The position numbers and the translations under genes are program-made. 39,385 bases of DNA. Origin: Bacteroides sp. (lineage in GTDB: Bacteria; Bacteroidota; Bacteroidia; Bacteroidales; Muribaculaceae). The stretch spans positions 28,334 to 67,718 of the forward strand of contig JAAVEO010000008.1 of NCBI GenBank assembly GCA_014801225.1, written 5' to 3'. Positions within the stretch are counted from its first letter, which is position 1. Every line of letters starts with the position of its first letter. Positions 23,416-31,120 of this stretch are shown one piece after another. A model generated the notes under the pieces. The model was not told the origin of the DNA. It searched no databases and saw only the letters and a program-made list of their open reading frames with translations.

Positions 23416-24246
23416 ATGAAACGACCACTGACTATCGACGAGGTGCTGGCTCTTCAGTATTTCGGGATGGAAAATTCCGGGATACTGAAGATGCACCTCA
23501 ATACATTTGAAAAATTGCTCAATGAGAATCCAATCTTGGAAGAGTATTTGGATAAGGCAAATTCCGTGCTTGACCGTCAGGAAGAAGCCGGGGTAATCTC
23601 ATATGTATGGACTGATGCCGAATTTCCGGAAAAGCTCCGTAAAATCGGTAATGATTGTTCGCCGATAATCCATTTGAAAGGTAATATAGGGTTATTAAAC
23701 GAAAGGAACGCTGTTGCTGTCATCGGGGCACGAGCTGCCGACAAGGAAGGTAATGAGGTAGCCTACAAACTTGGAAGAAAATATGCGCAAGAAGGAAATG
23801 TGATTGTAAGCGGATTGGCATTAGGGTGTGATACATCAGCACACAAGGGTTGTCTCGATGTAGGTGGCAAGACCATGGCTATAGTCGGTAATGGCCTTGA
23901 TTTCTGTCACCCTAAAGAGAATAAATGGCTTGAACATAGAATTCTGCAAGATGAGGGTCTGATATTGAGTGAACAGCCATTCGGAGTCAAGGCTAATCCC
24001 TCACGATTAGTAGCACGCAACCGACTTCAGGCAGCCATGTTAAAAGCTGTGATACTCGCCCAATGTCCTGAAAAAAGCGGCAGTTTACACACAATGCGCT
24101 TTGCCCGAAAATATGGCAAGGAATCATTGGCTGTAAAATTCCCGGTTGTGACCTCTACAAATGCTGGCAACCACACTCTTCTTACGCAGTTATCCTCCAC
24201 ATCCGGGAAGCCTTTAGCCACTCCTATTTTGCTAAATACTCTGTGA
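23416..24246 (+). CDS. dprA: accessory DprA-like DNA-processing protein
   Basis: 276 residues. The Rossmann-like DprA core is clear: VIGARAADKEGNEVAYKL (about 96-113), VSGLALGCDTSAHKGCLDVG (about 131-150), IVGNGLDFCHPKEN (about 156-169), ILSEQPFGVKANPS (about 183-196), ARNRLQAAM (about 199-207) and KSGSLHTMRFARKYG (about 219-233). There is a helical N-terminal part and no C-terminal winged helix. DprA binds single-stranded DNA and loads RecA during transformation; stand-alone copies in accessory DNA are often part of defence-type cassettes. As the last gene of a tight five-gene unit next to a tRNA, it is probably not the housekeeping copy. Confidence 0.85.
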   Translation: MKRPLTIDEVLALQYFGMENSGILKMHLNTFEKLLNENPILEEYLDKANSVLDRQEEAGVISYVWTDAEFPEKLRKIGNDCSPIIHLKGNIGLLNERNAVAVIGARAADKEGNEVAYKLGRKYAQEGNVIVSGLALGCDTSAHKGCLDVGGKTMAIVGNGLDFCHPKENKWLEHRILQDEGLILSEQPFGVKANPSRLVARNRLQAAMLKAVILAQCPEKSGSLHTMRFARKYGKESLAVKFPVVTSTNAGNHTLLTQLSSTSGKPLATPILLNTL

Positions 24247-24250
24247 TAAA

Positions 24251-24302
24251 AGAGGGACTCCCTGCCTATCATGAACACGATGAGTCTGGTGCTATGACCA
24301 AC
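24251..24302 (-). repeat. degenerate tRNA fragment next to the intact tRNA
   Basis: This stretch carries gggactccctg, then after a 14-nt interruption atgagtctggtgct, then accaac, in the same order and strand as in the tRNA gene at 24346-24419 (ggactccctg, atgagtcaggtgct, accaac). It covers the variable region, anticodon arm and part of the D arm, but cannot fold into a tRNA. It is probably a decayed attachment-site duplicate left by an element that used this tRNA. Confidence 0.55.
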
Positions 24303-24337
24303 AAAAAAGAAGCCGTTGAAGATTCAGCGGCTTCTTT
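24303..24337 (-). terminator. terminator of the tRNA, probably bidirectional
   Basis: Stem aagaagccgttga (24307-24319) with tcagcggcttctt (24324-24336), one G-U pair. It reads into six Ts on the minus strand and three on the plus strand, so it can serve both the tRNA and the incoming dprA transcript. Confidence 0.8.
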
Positions 24338-24345
24338 AAATGATG

Positions 24346-24419
24346 TGGTCCCACTTGGGCTTGAACCAAGGACTCCCTGATTATGAGTCAGGTGCTCTAA
24401 CCAACTGAGCTATAGGACC
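24346..24419 (-). tRNA. tRNA with CAU anticodon (Met or Ile2)
   Basis: 74 nt on the minus strand starting GGTCCTATAGCTCAG, with a 7-bp acceptor stem (one G-U), D loop GTTGGTTAGAGC, anticodon arm CTGACTCATAATCAG (anticodon CAT) and T arm with GGTTCAAGCC. The CCA end is not encoded. The CAU anticodon serves elongator Met or, after lysidine modification, Ile; I cannot tell these apart with certainty. The gene marks the border between the AT-rich accessory DNA and the core chromosome. Confidence 0.93.
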
Positions 24420-24507
24420 ATCGCTGATGCGATTTTATGGCTACTTCCGAGGGCTTGGTTAAGGAGATGGTGGTTATCTCTTCTCTCTTACACCTCGGTT
24501 GCGGGTG

Positions 24508-24538
24508 CAAAGTTAGTACTTTTTTATTTTTCTGCCAA
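24508..24538 (-). promoter_or_regulatory. promoter of the tRNA gene
   Basis: Minus strand TTG (24538-24536), 20 nt, TAACTTTG (24515-24508), about 90 nt upstream of the mature tRNA 5' end. Confidence 0.65.
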
Positions 24539-24585
24539 ATTATTCTTCAATTTTTTTGGCTTCTTTTTTTTGAGAACGATTCTTT

Positions 24586-24772
24586 GCGGCGAGCTAAAGC
24601 TCACCCACAGAACCAAGACGATACCCAAAAGAGAAGAAGCAGAAGGGCTTTACGAGCGGTGAGCTAATGCTCGCCCACAGAACTAAGACGATACCCAAAA
24701 GAGAAGATGCAGAAGGGCTTGCCGAGCGGCGAGCTAATGCTCGTCCGCAGAACCAAGACAGCATCCGGGAAA
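24586..24772. repeat. 70-bp tandem repeat, two full and one partial copy
   Basis: Copies begin at 24586, 24656 and 24726, a period of exactly 70. Each opens with a near-palindrome (gcgagctaatgctcgcc and variants), followed by cagaaccaagacgatacccaaaagagaag and cagaagggctt. The third copy diverges after about 45 bp. 70 is not a multiple of three and no frame is shared, so the repeat is non-coding. It lies between the tRNA promoter and the end of the BspA-like gene. The rest of the interval shows nothing else. Confidence 0.85.
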
Positions 24773-24827
24773 GAAGCCGGAGATAGAAGAGAGCCCCGGC
24801 CGCCTACCGACGGCCGGGGTGATGGGA

Positions 24828-26114
24828 TCAGAGGCGGATCTTGCGGGCGCCGGATGCAGTGCGAAACACGTAAAGGCCGGGGGCGGGGGTAGCGCTGAGA
24901 CTACCGTTGCCACGGGCTACGAGGCTACCATCGGCGGCGTAGAGCTCGATGATACCGGCTGCTGTGGCATTGAGGGTGCCGGATGTTATGCTGAAGGAGA
25001 TTTCTTCGGGAGCCTCCACTTCTTTCACTCCATTCATGGAGATGGGGAGAAGATGAATGAAGTTCTGCCAGATATCATGGTCAGCGTAGAGATTGACACT
25101 CTCGTCGGGAACGTAGAGTGTGGCGTACTCAAACTGTTCTTCGCCGAATGCCTCATCGTCTACCTCAGGTACTTTCACTGCGGGCACTACGATTTCCTCG
25201 AGATTGTTGCAGCTTATGAAGGAGTCGCCTCCGATTACCTCGATGGATTTGCCGAGATATGCCCGGCGCAGATTGTTGCAACCCATGAAGGCGCTCTCGC
25301 TGATGGTCTTAATTGTGTCGGGGAGACGAAGATCTTCCAAAGCGCTGCAGAACTGAAAGCTACCTGCTCCCACTTCTTCGCAACCCTCCTCGAATTCAAC
25401 TTCGGAAAGCATCGCACAATGGTCGAAGGCCCAACCCATGATTATCTTGCATTTGGCCGGGATGTTGACTCTCTGCAGACCATAGCAATCCTGGAAAGCT
25501 CCGAGATCGATTTTCTCCACGTTGGCGGGGATAAATACTTCCGTGATCTTGTCGCAACCATAGAAGGCACCATACCCTATACGTTTGATATTGGGATTGA
25601 GGGTAACTTCCGTACGACTCTGTGGCACCTGCACAATCTCCGTGCCTACATAATTATAGAGAATGCCCCCTTCCGAACGATAGAACTGGTTGCCCTCCTC
25701 CACGAAGATATTCTCCAGACTTGTGCAGAACTCAAAGGAGCGATTGCCATAGTTGCGGAGCGACGCAGGAAGTGTCACCTCTTTGAGCCGACTGCAGCCG
25801 GAGAAGCACTTCGCGCCCATAGTGACGAGAGTCTCAGGGAGAGTGACAGATGTGAGCAGAGCATTGAAATCGCATGCCAGCACTCCTATCTCTGTGACAG
25901 TATACTCGATGCCTGTGGAAGGATCGGTCACTTTGGAGGGGATCACGAGGTCGCCTTCAAAGTCCTCGCTATTGCGGGTAAGGGAGCAAGTAGTGGAGCT
26001 GAGAGGCTCGAAATTCATTGAGCCCACCATGAAGGCGGAAGCGGGAAGAGAGAAGCCGAGGGTAAGAGCGACGGCAGTCGCACAGCCCATAAGGCGAGAG
26101 TAGATCTGTTTCAT
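24828..26114 (-). CDS. BspA-like leucine-rich-repeat surface protein
   Basis: 428 residues with a signal peptide (about 1-27, ending PASA). Residues 60-330 are LRR_5/BspA-type repeats of about 23 residues, for example LTSVTLPETLVTMGAKCFSG and LQRVNIPAKCKIIMGWAFDH. The last 80 residues form a beta-rich domain ending GLYVFRTASGARKIRL, like the C-terminal domains by which Bacteroidetes proteins are sorted to the surface. BspA proteins bind host or bacterial surface molecules in characterised members; the ligand here is unknown. It stands alone with its own promoter. Confidence 0.88.
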   Translation of the reverse strand: MKQIYSRLMGCATAVALTLGFSLPASAFMVGSMNFEPLSSTTCSLTRNSEDFEGDLVIPSKVTDPSTGIEYTVTEIGVLACDFNALLTSVTLPETLVTMGAKCFSGCSRLKEVTLPASLRNYGNRSFEFCTSLENIFVEEGNQFYRSEGGILYNYVGTEIVQVPQSRTEVTLNPNIKRIGYGAFYGCDKITEVFIPANVEKIDLGAFQDCYGLQRVNIPAKCKIIMGWAFDHCAMLSEVEFEEGCEEVGAGSFQFCSALEDLRLPDTIKTISESAFMGCNNLRRAYLGKSIEVIGGDSFISCNNLEEIVVPAVKVPEVDDEAFGEEQFEYATLYVPDESVNLYADHDIWQNFIHLLPISMNGVKEVEAPEEISFSITSGTLNATAAGIIELYAADGSLVARGNGSLSATPAPGLYVFRTASGARKIRL

Positions 26115-26191
26115 ATTTATGTGTGATATAATTTAATACGGTATGCTATGCGAGGCACATGTTCTTTTGGAAGGGAGATTGCCACGCGATG

Positions 26192-26222
26192 CAAAGTTAG
26201 CCAAATAATCGTTATCGGCCAA
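26192..26222 (-). promoter_or_regulatory. promoter of the BspA-like gene
   Basis: Minus strand TTG (26222-26220), 20 nt, TAACTTTG (26199-26192), followed by a leader of about 70 nt to the ATG at 26114. On the plus strand a weak -7-like TAATTTCG (26274-26281) may serve prmC; nothing else is seen between 26222 and 26425. Confidence 0.7.
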
Positions 26223-26424
26223 CGCGGTTGAAAAAAATCCCCGATTTATTATGCTCGTTTCATATTTTTAATGTAATTTCGCATCCGATGGGGTGGTCAC
26301 TACCGTCTTACGGCACCTCCCTCCGCTTCCGCCAACTCCGTGTACGGAGAGCGGACGTCTATACCTTTTTCATTATCCTACACATAAGCGAACAACAACC
26401 TACCTTAAAACAACTGTATCGGAT

Positions 26425-27312
26425 ATGACTGAAACCATGAAAACCTCCAAAGCCACTCCCACAGTCAACGCCGCTGTCAGGGAACTCCGTCATCGCCTCA
26501 CTCCCCTTTACGGACGTGGCGAGGCAGAAGCTGTGATCCGCCTTATTTTCCAATATCTGAAGGGATGGAGCACCGTGGACCTGATCATCAACGAGAATCG
26601 CGTTCTCTCCGAATATATGCAGCAGAAATTACAGGAAATAGAGAATCGACTCCTCAACCACGAGCCTATCCAATATATCACAGAGATGGCCTATTTCTAT
26701 GGAATGGATTTCCATGTGGCACCCGGCGTGCTCGTACCACGTCCGGAGACCGAAGAGCTGATCGACCTGATAGTGAAAGAGAACAAAGGGAACGACCTAC
26801 GTGTGCTGGATGCAGGCACAGGGTCGGGATGTATCGCCATAGCTCTCTCGCGCAATCTCCCATTCTCCGAAGTGACGGCGATCGATATCTCTCCCGAAGC
26901 GCTTGAAATAGCGCGCAAGAATGCCGCCGACCTGCATGCCTCCTCCATAAGATTCCTTGAAGAGGATATATTCAATTGGAGGCCGGAAGCAGACTCTTTC
27001 GATATAATAGTAAGCAATCCTCCTTATGTGGATGAAAGCGAACGTGCGGACATGGAGCCGAACGTGCTCAAATATGAACCTGACATCGCCCTCTTCGTGC
27101 CTGACTCGGATCCCCTCCGCTATTATCGCCGCATAGGCGAAGTGGCCCTCAAAGCTCTAAAACCGGGCGGACGTATCTATTTCGAGATCAATCCCCGCCA
27201 TGCCAAAGAAATGACTGTACTGATGAAAGATTTAGGGTTTGAGAATATCCGTCTCCACGCCGATATCCACTGCCGTCAACGCTTCCTGAGTTGCTGCCGG
27301 AGTAAGGAATAA
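26425..27312 (+). CDS. prmC: peptide chain release factor N5-glutamine methyltransferase
   Basis: 295 residues from the ATG at 26425; earlier in-frame codons lie in non-coding DNA. The N-terminal helical domain binds the release factor. The methyltransferase domain shows PRPETEELI (about 106-114), VLDAGTGSGCIAIALS (SAM-binding loop, about 127-142), the acidic AIDIS strand end, and NPPY (about 195-198), which holds the glutamine side chain. PrmC methylates the Gln of the GGQ motif in RF1/RF2. It leads the group prmC-recX-comF-glycosyltransferase-flippase. Confidence 0.93.
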   Translation: MTETMKTSKATPTVNAAVRELRHRLTPLYGRGEAEAVIRLIFQYLKGWSTVDLIINENRVLSEYMQQKLQEIENRLLNHEPIQYITEMAYFYGMDFHVAPGVLVPRPETEELIDLIVKENKGNDLRVLDAGTGSGCIAIALSRNLPFSEVTAIDISPEALEIARKNAADLHASSIRFLEEDIFNWRPEADSFDIIVSNPPYVDESERADMEPNVLKYEPDIALFVPDSDPLRYYRRIGEVALKALKPGGRIYFEINPRHAKEMTVLMKDLGFENIRLHADIHCRQRFLSCCRSKE

Positions 27313-27330
27313 TCCCCACCGACCTATAAA

Positions 27331-27801
27331 ATGCCTAAACGTCCACCATCGGCGGAAGCCGTGCGTCTGCGTCTGGCCGGGCTCTGCGTCCGGTCGGAGC
27401 AATGTGAATATGATCTGCGTGCGAAAATATCGCGCGCAGGTCTTTCCCTTGAAGAGGCTGATGATATAATCGGTATGCTCAGAGAGAATAAATTTATCGA
27501 CGATGCACGCTTCGCCGGAGCGTTCGCACGTGACAAAGCTCGTTTTGCCGGATGGGGCCCGGCCCGCATACGGCAGGCTCTTATGCTGAAACGCATACCC
27601 TCCGCCATCATAGCCGAAGCTGTGGATGCCTTGGAGGACACCGACCTTTCGGAAAGTCTTATGCGGGCGGCCCGGGCCAAGGCACGATCTCTCGATCTTG
27701 CCGACAAGAACGATCTCATGAAGCTTTGCCGTCACCTTATGTCGCGCGGCTTCTCTTACGATGATTTCAAGAAGGCCCTGCGCCTATTGCATGAGGAATG
27801 A
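27331..27801 (+). CDS. recX: RecX-family regulator of RecA
   Basis: 156 residues of three-helix repeats: RLAGLCVRSEQCEYDLRAKI, then EADDIIGMLRENKFIDDARF (the family's signature), then GPARIRQALMLKRIPSAII. A C-terminal repeat SRGFSYDDFKKAL follows. RecX binds RecA filaments and limits recombinase activity. It starts 18 nt after prmC and overlaps the ComF gene by four bases (ATGA). Confidence 0.9.
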   Translation: MPKRPPSAEAVRLRLAGLCVRSEQCEYDLRAKISRAGLSLEEADDIIGMLRENKFIDDARFAGAFARDKARFAGWGPARIRQALMLKRIPSAIIAEAVDALEDTDLSESLMRAARAKARSLDLADKNDLMKLCRHLMSRGFSYDDFKKALRLLHEE

Positions 27802-28508
27802 AACGGCCCGATCTCTTCGCCGGAGTCCGGTCAGTACTTGATCTGATATTCCCTCCCGTATGCCATATATGCGGGGCCGCCCTTCCGCCGGGAGATAAAT
27901 TCCTCTGCTCTCCCTGCATAGCCTCGCTCCCTCGTACACTTTACCACCGCGATCCCTCCGGCACCAACCCGATGGAGCACCGTTTCGCCGGCATTATCCC
28001 CTTCCGCAGAGGTACGGGAGTATTCTTCTATGCCCCCGGATCACCCCTTTCGCAGACAGTGCAGGATTTCAAATATCGTAAATTTCCGGGACTTGCGCGT
28101 CGGCTGGGACAAATTATGGCTAACGAACTCTTCCCTACCGGATTCTTCAGCGGCGTTGACGCCATAATACCGGTGCCGATACATTACACCAAACGTTTAC
28201 GGCGCGGCTACAACCAGTCGGAGATGCTGGCGCGTGGTATATCTGATGTTACCGGTATACCGGTAAGTATACTTCTGAAAGCCATAAAACCTCATCGTAC
28301 CCAGACCTCCTTGAGCCATGACGCACGCCGACACAATACCCAAGGGATATTCTCCCTGCGACATCCCGAACGCCTCCGAGGAAAGCATGTAATGGTAATA
28401 GATGATATATGTACCACCGGCGCCACCCTTCTTAGTGCCGCCGAAGCGATACTCAAGGATGAGCCTACTACTGAGATAAGCCTTATATCTTTGGGAGTGA
28501 CATTCTGA
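27798..28508 (+). CDS. ComF-family phosphoribosyltransferase-like protein
   Basis: 236 residues. An N-terminal zinc-ribbon-like pair, VCHICGAAL and LCSPCIASL, precedes a PRTase fold with PVPIHYTKRLRRGYNQSEML (the ComF signature), HRTQTSLSHDARR and VMVIDDICTTGATLLSAAE (the PRPP-binding loop). ComF proteins take part in DNA uptake in competent bacteria; the role in Bacteroidetes is unclear. It overlaps recX. Confidence 0.9.
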   Translation: MKRPDLFAGVRSVLDLIFPPVCHICGAALPPGDKFLCSPCIASLPRTLYHRDPSGTNPMEHRFAGIIPFRRGTGVFFYAPGSPLSQTVQDFKYRKFPGLARRLGQIMANELFPTGFFSGVDAIIPVPIHYTKRLRRGYNQSEMLARGISDVTGIPVSILLKAIKPHRTQTSLSHDARRHNTQGIFSLRHPERLRGKHVMVIDDICTTGATLLSAAEAILKDEPTTEISLISLGVTF

Positions 28509-28624
28509 CGACACTCTCCCAATCCCGGAAAAATCGTCATAGCGCACCCTGAGGGAGGAGCCTATACTACTGCCGCAGTCGTCCAAACTGACGAAGTGAA
28601 TCTTTCGGAATGGATTTTTTTTGT

Positions 28625-28632
28625 TACTTTTG
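28625..28632 (+). promoter_or_regulatory. -7 box immediately upstream of a glycosyltransferase
   Basis: TACTTTTG (28625-28632) matches TAnnTTTG and ends four bases before the ATG at 28637. No good TTG is seen at -33. If active, it would make an almost leaderless mRNA. Confidence 0.4.
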
Positions 28633-28636
28633 TGGC

Positions 28637-29632
28637 ATGAAAGTATGTTTCATTATGCCTTGCTACAATGCGGCGAAATGGCTTGAGGAATCACTCGAAT
28701 CCCTACGGAAGCAAACCGAGGGAGACTTTGAAGTGATGGTGGTGGACGACGGTTCATCAGACGATTCATGTGCCATCGTGGAGCGCTTCGCAACCAAGGA
28801 TCCGCGGATACGTCTTGAACGTCTGCCCGAGAATTCGGGAGGCTGCTACCTTCCACGCAAGCATGGCATAACTCTCACAGAGGCTGAATGGATCGCTCCG
28901 CTCGATGCCGACGACATTGTGGACGCGGACTATCTGGAGCGACTGCTACTTCGTGCAAAAGAGACCGGAGCGGATATCGTCTACCCTACCATGTACACTT
29001 ACGACGGCATAACCTCCACCCCTACCATTACAGCCGGCGACTTTGACACGGAAGCCATACACAAAGGGCGTGACATAGTGAAAGATACTTTGGGGAGATG
29101 GAAATTCGGCGCCGGCGGCGGAATCCTGCGCAGAGAGCTCTATATGAATTGTTACGACCGCTACGACTCTTCCATTCACTACAACTTCGCCGACGAGACC
29201 CTTACACGTCAGCTTCTATATGAAGCGAAGCGCGTAGCTTTCTCCCCTGCTCCGTATTATTACCGTATCAATCCCGAGAGTACGAGCCGACAATGGAACG
29301 CACGCATCTTCGAACTACTCCGCAGCCAACGTGATGTAGCCGATTTTGTAAGGGAACATTATGCCGATGATTCGGAGACGACAGAGGAAGCTGAGAAATG
29401 GGTGTTCCATGGATTCTTCGATGCCATACGCCTCCTCGCCGAGATACGTCACGCCGGATGCGAGACACCCGAAATACGCCGTACCGCCATCCGCGAGCTA
29501 AGCGAATCACGGAATCGAATCGACCACCGACTGTTGCGCGGGAAGGTATCCGGACGCTACAGGATGTTGGAGCGACTCGGCGTAAGGACAAATCTTATCC
29601 TTCTCCCCCTTCTTGACAGACTGATGAAATGA
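28637..29632 (+). CDS. family 2 glycosyltransferase
   Basis: 331 residues from ATG 28637 (MKVCFIMPCYNAAKWLEESL), the typical GT2 start; an ATG at 28610 would add nine Phe/Cys-rich residues and lies over the -7 box. GT-A motifs are visible: VVDDGSSDDS (about 44-53), APLDADDIVDADYL (DxD, about 93-106), and GAGGGILRRELY (about 157-168). It probably adds a sugar to an O-antigen or capsule precursor. It overlaps the flippase gene by four bases (ATGA), supporting that role. Confidence 0.9.
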   Translation: MKVCFIMPCYNAAKWLEESLESLRKQTEGDFEVMVVDDGSSDDSCAIVERFATKDPRIRLERLPENSGGCYLPRKHGITLTEAEWIAPLDADDIVDADYLERLLLRAKETGADIVYPTMYTYDGITSTPTITAGDFDTEAIHKGRDIVKDTLGRWKFGAGGGILRRELYMNCYDRYDSSIHYNFADETLTRQLLYEAKRVAFSPAPYYYRINPESTSRQWNARIFELLRSQRDVADFVREHYADDSETTEEAEKWVFHGFFDAIRLLAEIRHAGCETPEIRRTAIRELSESRNRIDHRLLRGKVSGRYRMLERLGVRTNLILLPLLDRLMK

Positions 29633-31095
29633 GCGGAAAGAAAGAGGACAACAGCTACAAGAGTATCCTGAAAGGGGTATCGATATTCGGGGGAGTCAAG
29701 ATCTTCGAATTGCTCATCGGTGTGCTACGCGGTAAATTCGTAGCTCTCTTCCTCGGTCCGGAAGGTATGGGAGTCTCCTCTCTGTTCACCTCCGCCTCCA
29801 CTCCTATCCAGCAATTCTCATCCTTGGGTCTCAACCTTGCCATTGTGAAGGAAGTGGCCTCCAACCGTGACAATCCCGAATCCCGACGAAATGCATTCGC
29901 TGCCGCCGGGCGCCTCATCTCCCTGACCGCAATCTTCGGGGCCCTCGTCTGCTTCTTCGCCGCGCCTTGGTTGAGCCGGGCGAGCTTCGGCACTGATGCC
30001 TACACCTGGCAATTCATGCTTCTTTCCATATCCGTATATCTCTCCATAGGAGGAAGCGGACGTCTGGCTATGCTGCAAGGGCTTCATGAAGTGAAACGCC
30101 TATCGAAAGCATCGCTTACCGGCGGACTTACGGGCCTCTTCATAGGTGTACCGCTCTATTACTTTTTCGGCGACAAAGGTATTGTGCCGGCTATCATAGC
30201 CACTACTTTCGCCACCTATTTCTTCTATTCCTACAATCTGCGAAAGGCCGAAGGAAATCCAGGTCGGACGGAATTCGTATGGCAGGAACATCGTCCCATC
30301 GTGAAACGCCTTATCACCATGGGGCTAATTCTCATGGCAAGCGATCTCATAGGAAGCCTATGCACATACGGCAGCAACGTATATGTGCGTACACTGGCAG
30401 GCACCGTTACGCTCGGTCTCTATCAGGCTGCCAATTCCCTTACCAACCAATATGCGGGGATGGTATTCACAGCCATGTCGCTCGATTATTTCCCGCGACT
30501 TACGGCCACAGCCCACGATAATGAGGGTATGCGAACCGTAGTCAACCGACAGACGGAAATCGTATCCCTCCTGATAGCTCCGGCTGCCATAGCCCTTATC
30601 ATCACCTCCCCTATCGCCATACGACTTCTATTCACGGATAAATTCCTTCCGGCTGTGGAGCTGATGCGCTGGCTGGGAGCAGGAGTTACGCTGAAAGCTC
30701 TTATGTATCCCATGGGCTACATCGCCTTTGCCAAGGACGACAAGAGACTATTCTTCTGGCTGGAGGGTGTATACGGAAATCTACTGACTCTCATAGCGAG
30801 TTGCGGAATGTTCAGTCTGTTCGGTCTCAACGGATTAGGTTATGGAGTAGTGCTCGACTGCACCATATGTTTTGTCACCTACTACATCATCAACAATCGC
30901 AAATACGGATATACTCTCGACCGCAGGGCATGGAGCGGATGCGCCTATGCCCTCATCACTGTAGGAGCAGCTTTCGGAGCCTCCTTCATTACTGACACTA
31001 TATGGAGCTATATTGCGATGGGGTGCGTATTTGCCGCCACATGCGTTGTATCTTTCAAGGGGATACGTTCACGTCTCAAGAAAAAAGAGGGATAG
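29629..31095 (+). CDS. Wzx-type polysaccharide flippase
   Basis: 488 residues with about twelve membrane helices. The opening SILKGVSIFGGVKIFELLIG, FLGPEGMGVSSLFTSASTPI and FSSLGLNLAIVKEVA are typical of O-antigen translocases of the MATE/MOP superfamily. It should move lipid-linked sugar chains from the inner to the outer leaflet of the cytoplasmic membrane. Translation is coupled to the glycosyltransferase. Only one transferase and one flippase are present, so this is not a full O-antigen locus. Confidence 0.88.
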   Translation: MSGKKEDNSYKSILKGVSIFGGVKIFELLIGVLRGKFVALFLGPEGMGVSSLFTSASTPIQQFSSLGLNLAIVKEVASNRDNPESRRNAFAAAGRLISLTAIFGALVCFFAAPWLSRASFGTDAYTWQFMLLSISVYLSIGGSGRLAMLQGLHEVKRLSKASLTGGLTGLFIGVPLYYFFGDKGIVPAIIATTFATYFFYSYNLRKAEGNPGRTEFVWQEHRPIVKRLITMGLILMASDLIGSLCTYGSNVYVRTLAGTVTLGLYQAANSLTNQYAGMVFTAMSLDYFPRLTATAHDNEGMRTVVNRQTEIVSLLIAPAAIALIITSPIAIRLLFTDKFLPAVELMRWLGAGVTLKALMYPMGYIAFAKDDKRLFFWLEGVYGNLLTLIASCGMFSLFGLNGLGYGVVLDCTICFVTYYIINNRKYGYTLDRRAWSGCAYALITVGAAFGASFITDTIWSYIAMGCVFAATCVVSFKGIRSRLKKKEG

Positions 31096-31120
31096 GAGCA
31101 TCGCTAATTCTTTCCTATCC

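Noticed and set aside
24586..24772. CRISPR array
   Set aside because: The 70-bp units are contiguous, without unique spacers, and no cas gene is present.
24437..24892. Two basic open frames across the 70-bp repeat
   Set aside because: The repeat period is not a multiple of three, the frames share no repeated peptide, and there is no promoter or ribosome-binding site.
24819..26021. 400-codon open frame on the plus strand
   Set aside because: It lies exactly opposite the BspA-like gene, whose signal peptide and repeats are convincing; the plus-strand product has no family features or promoter.
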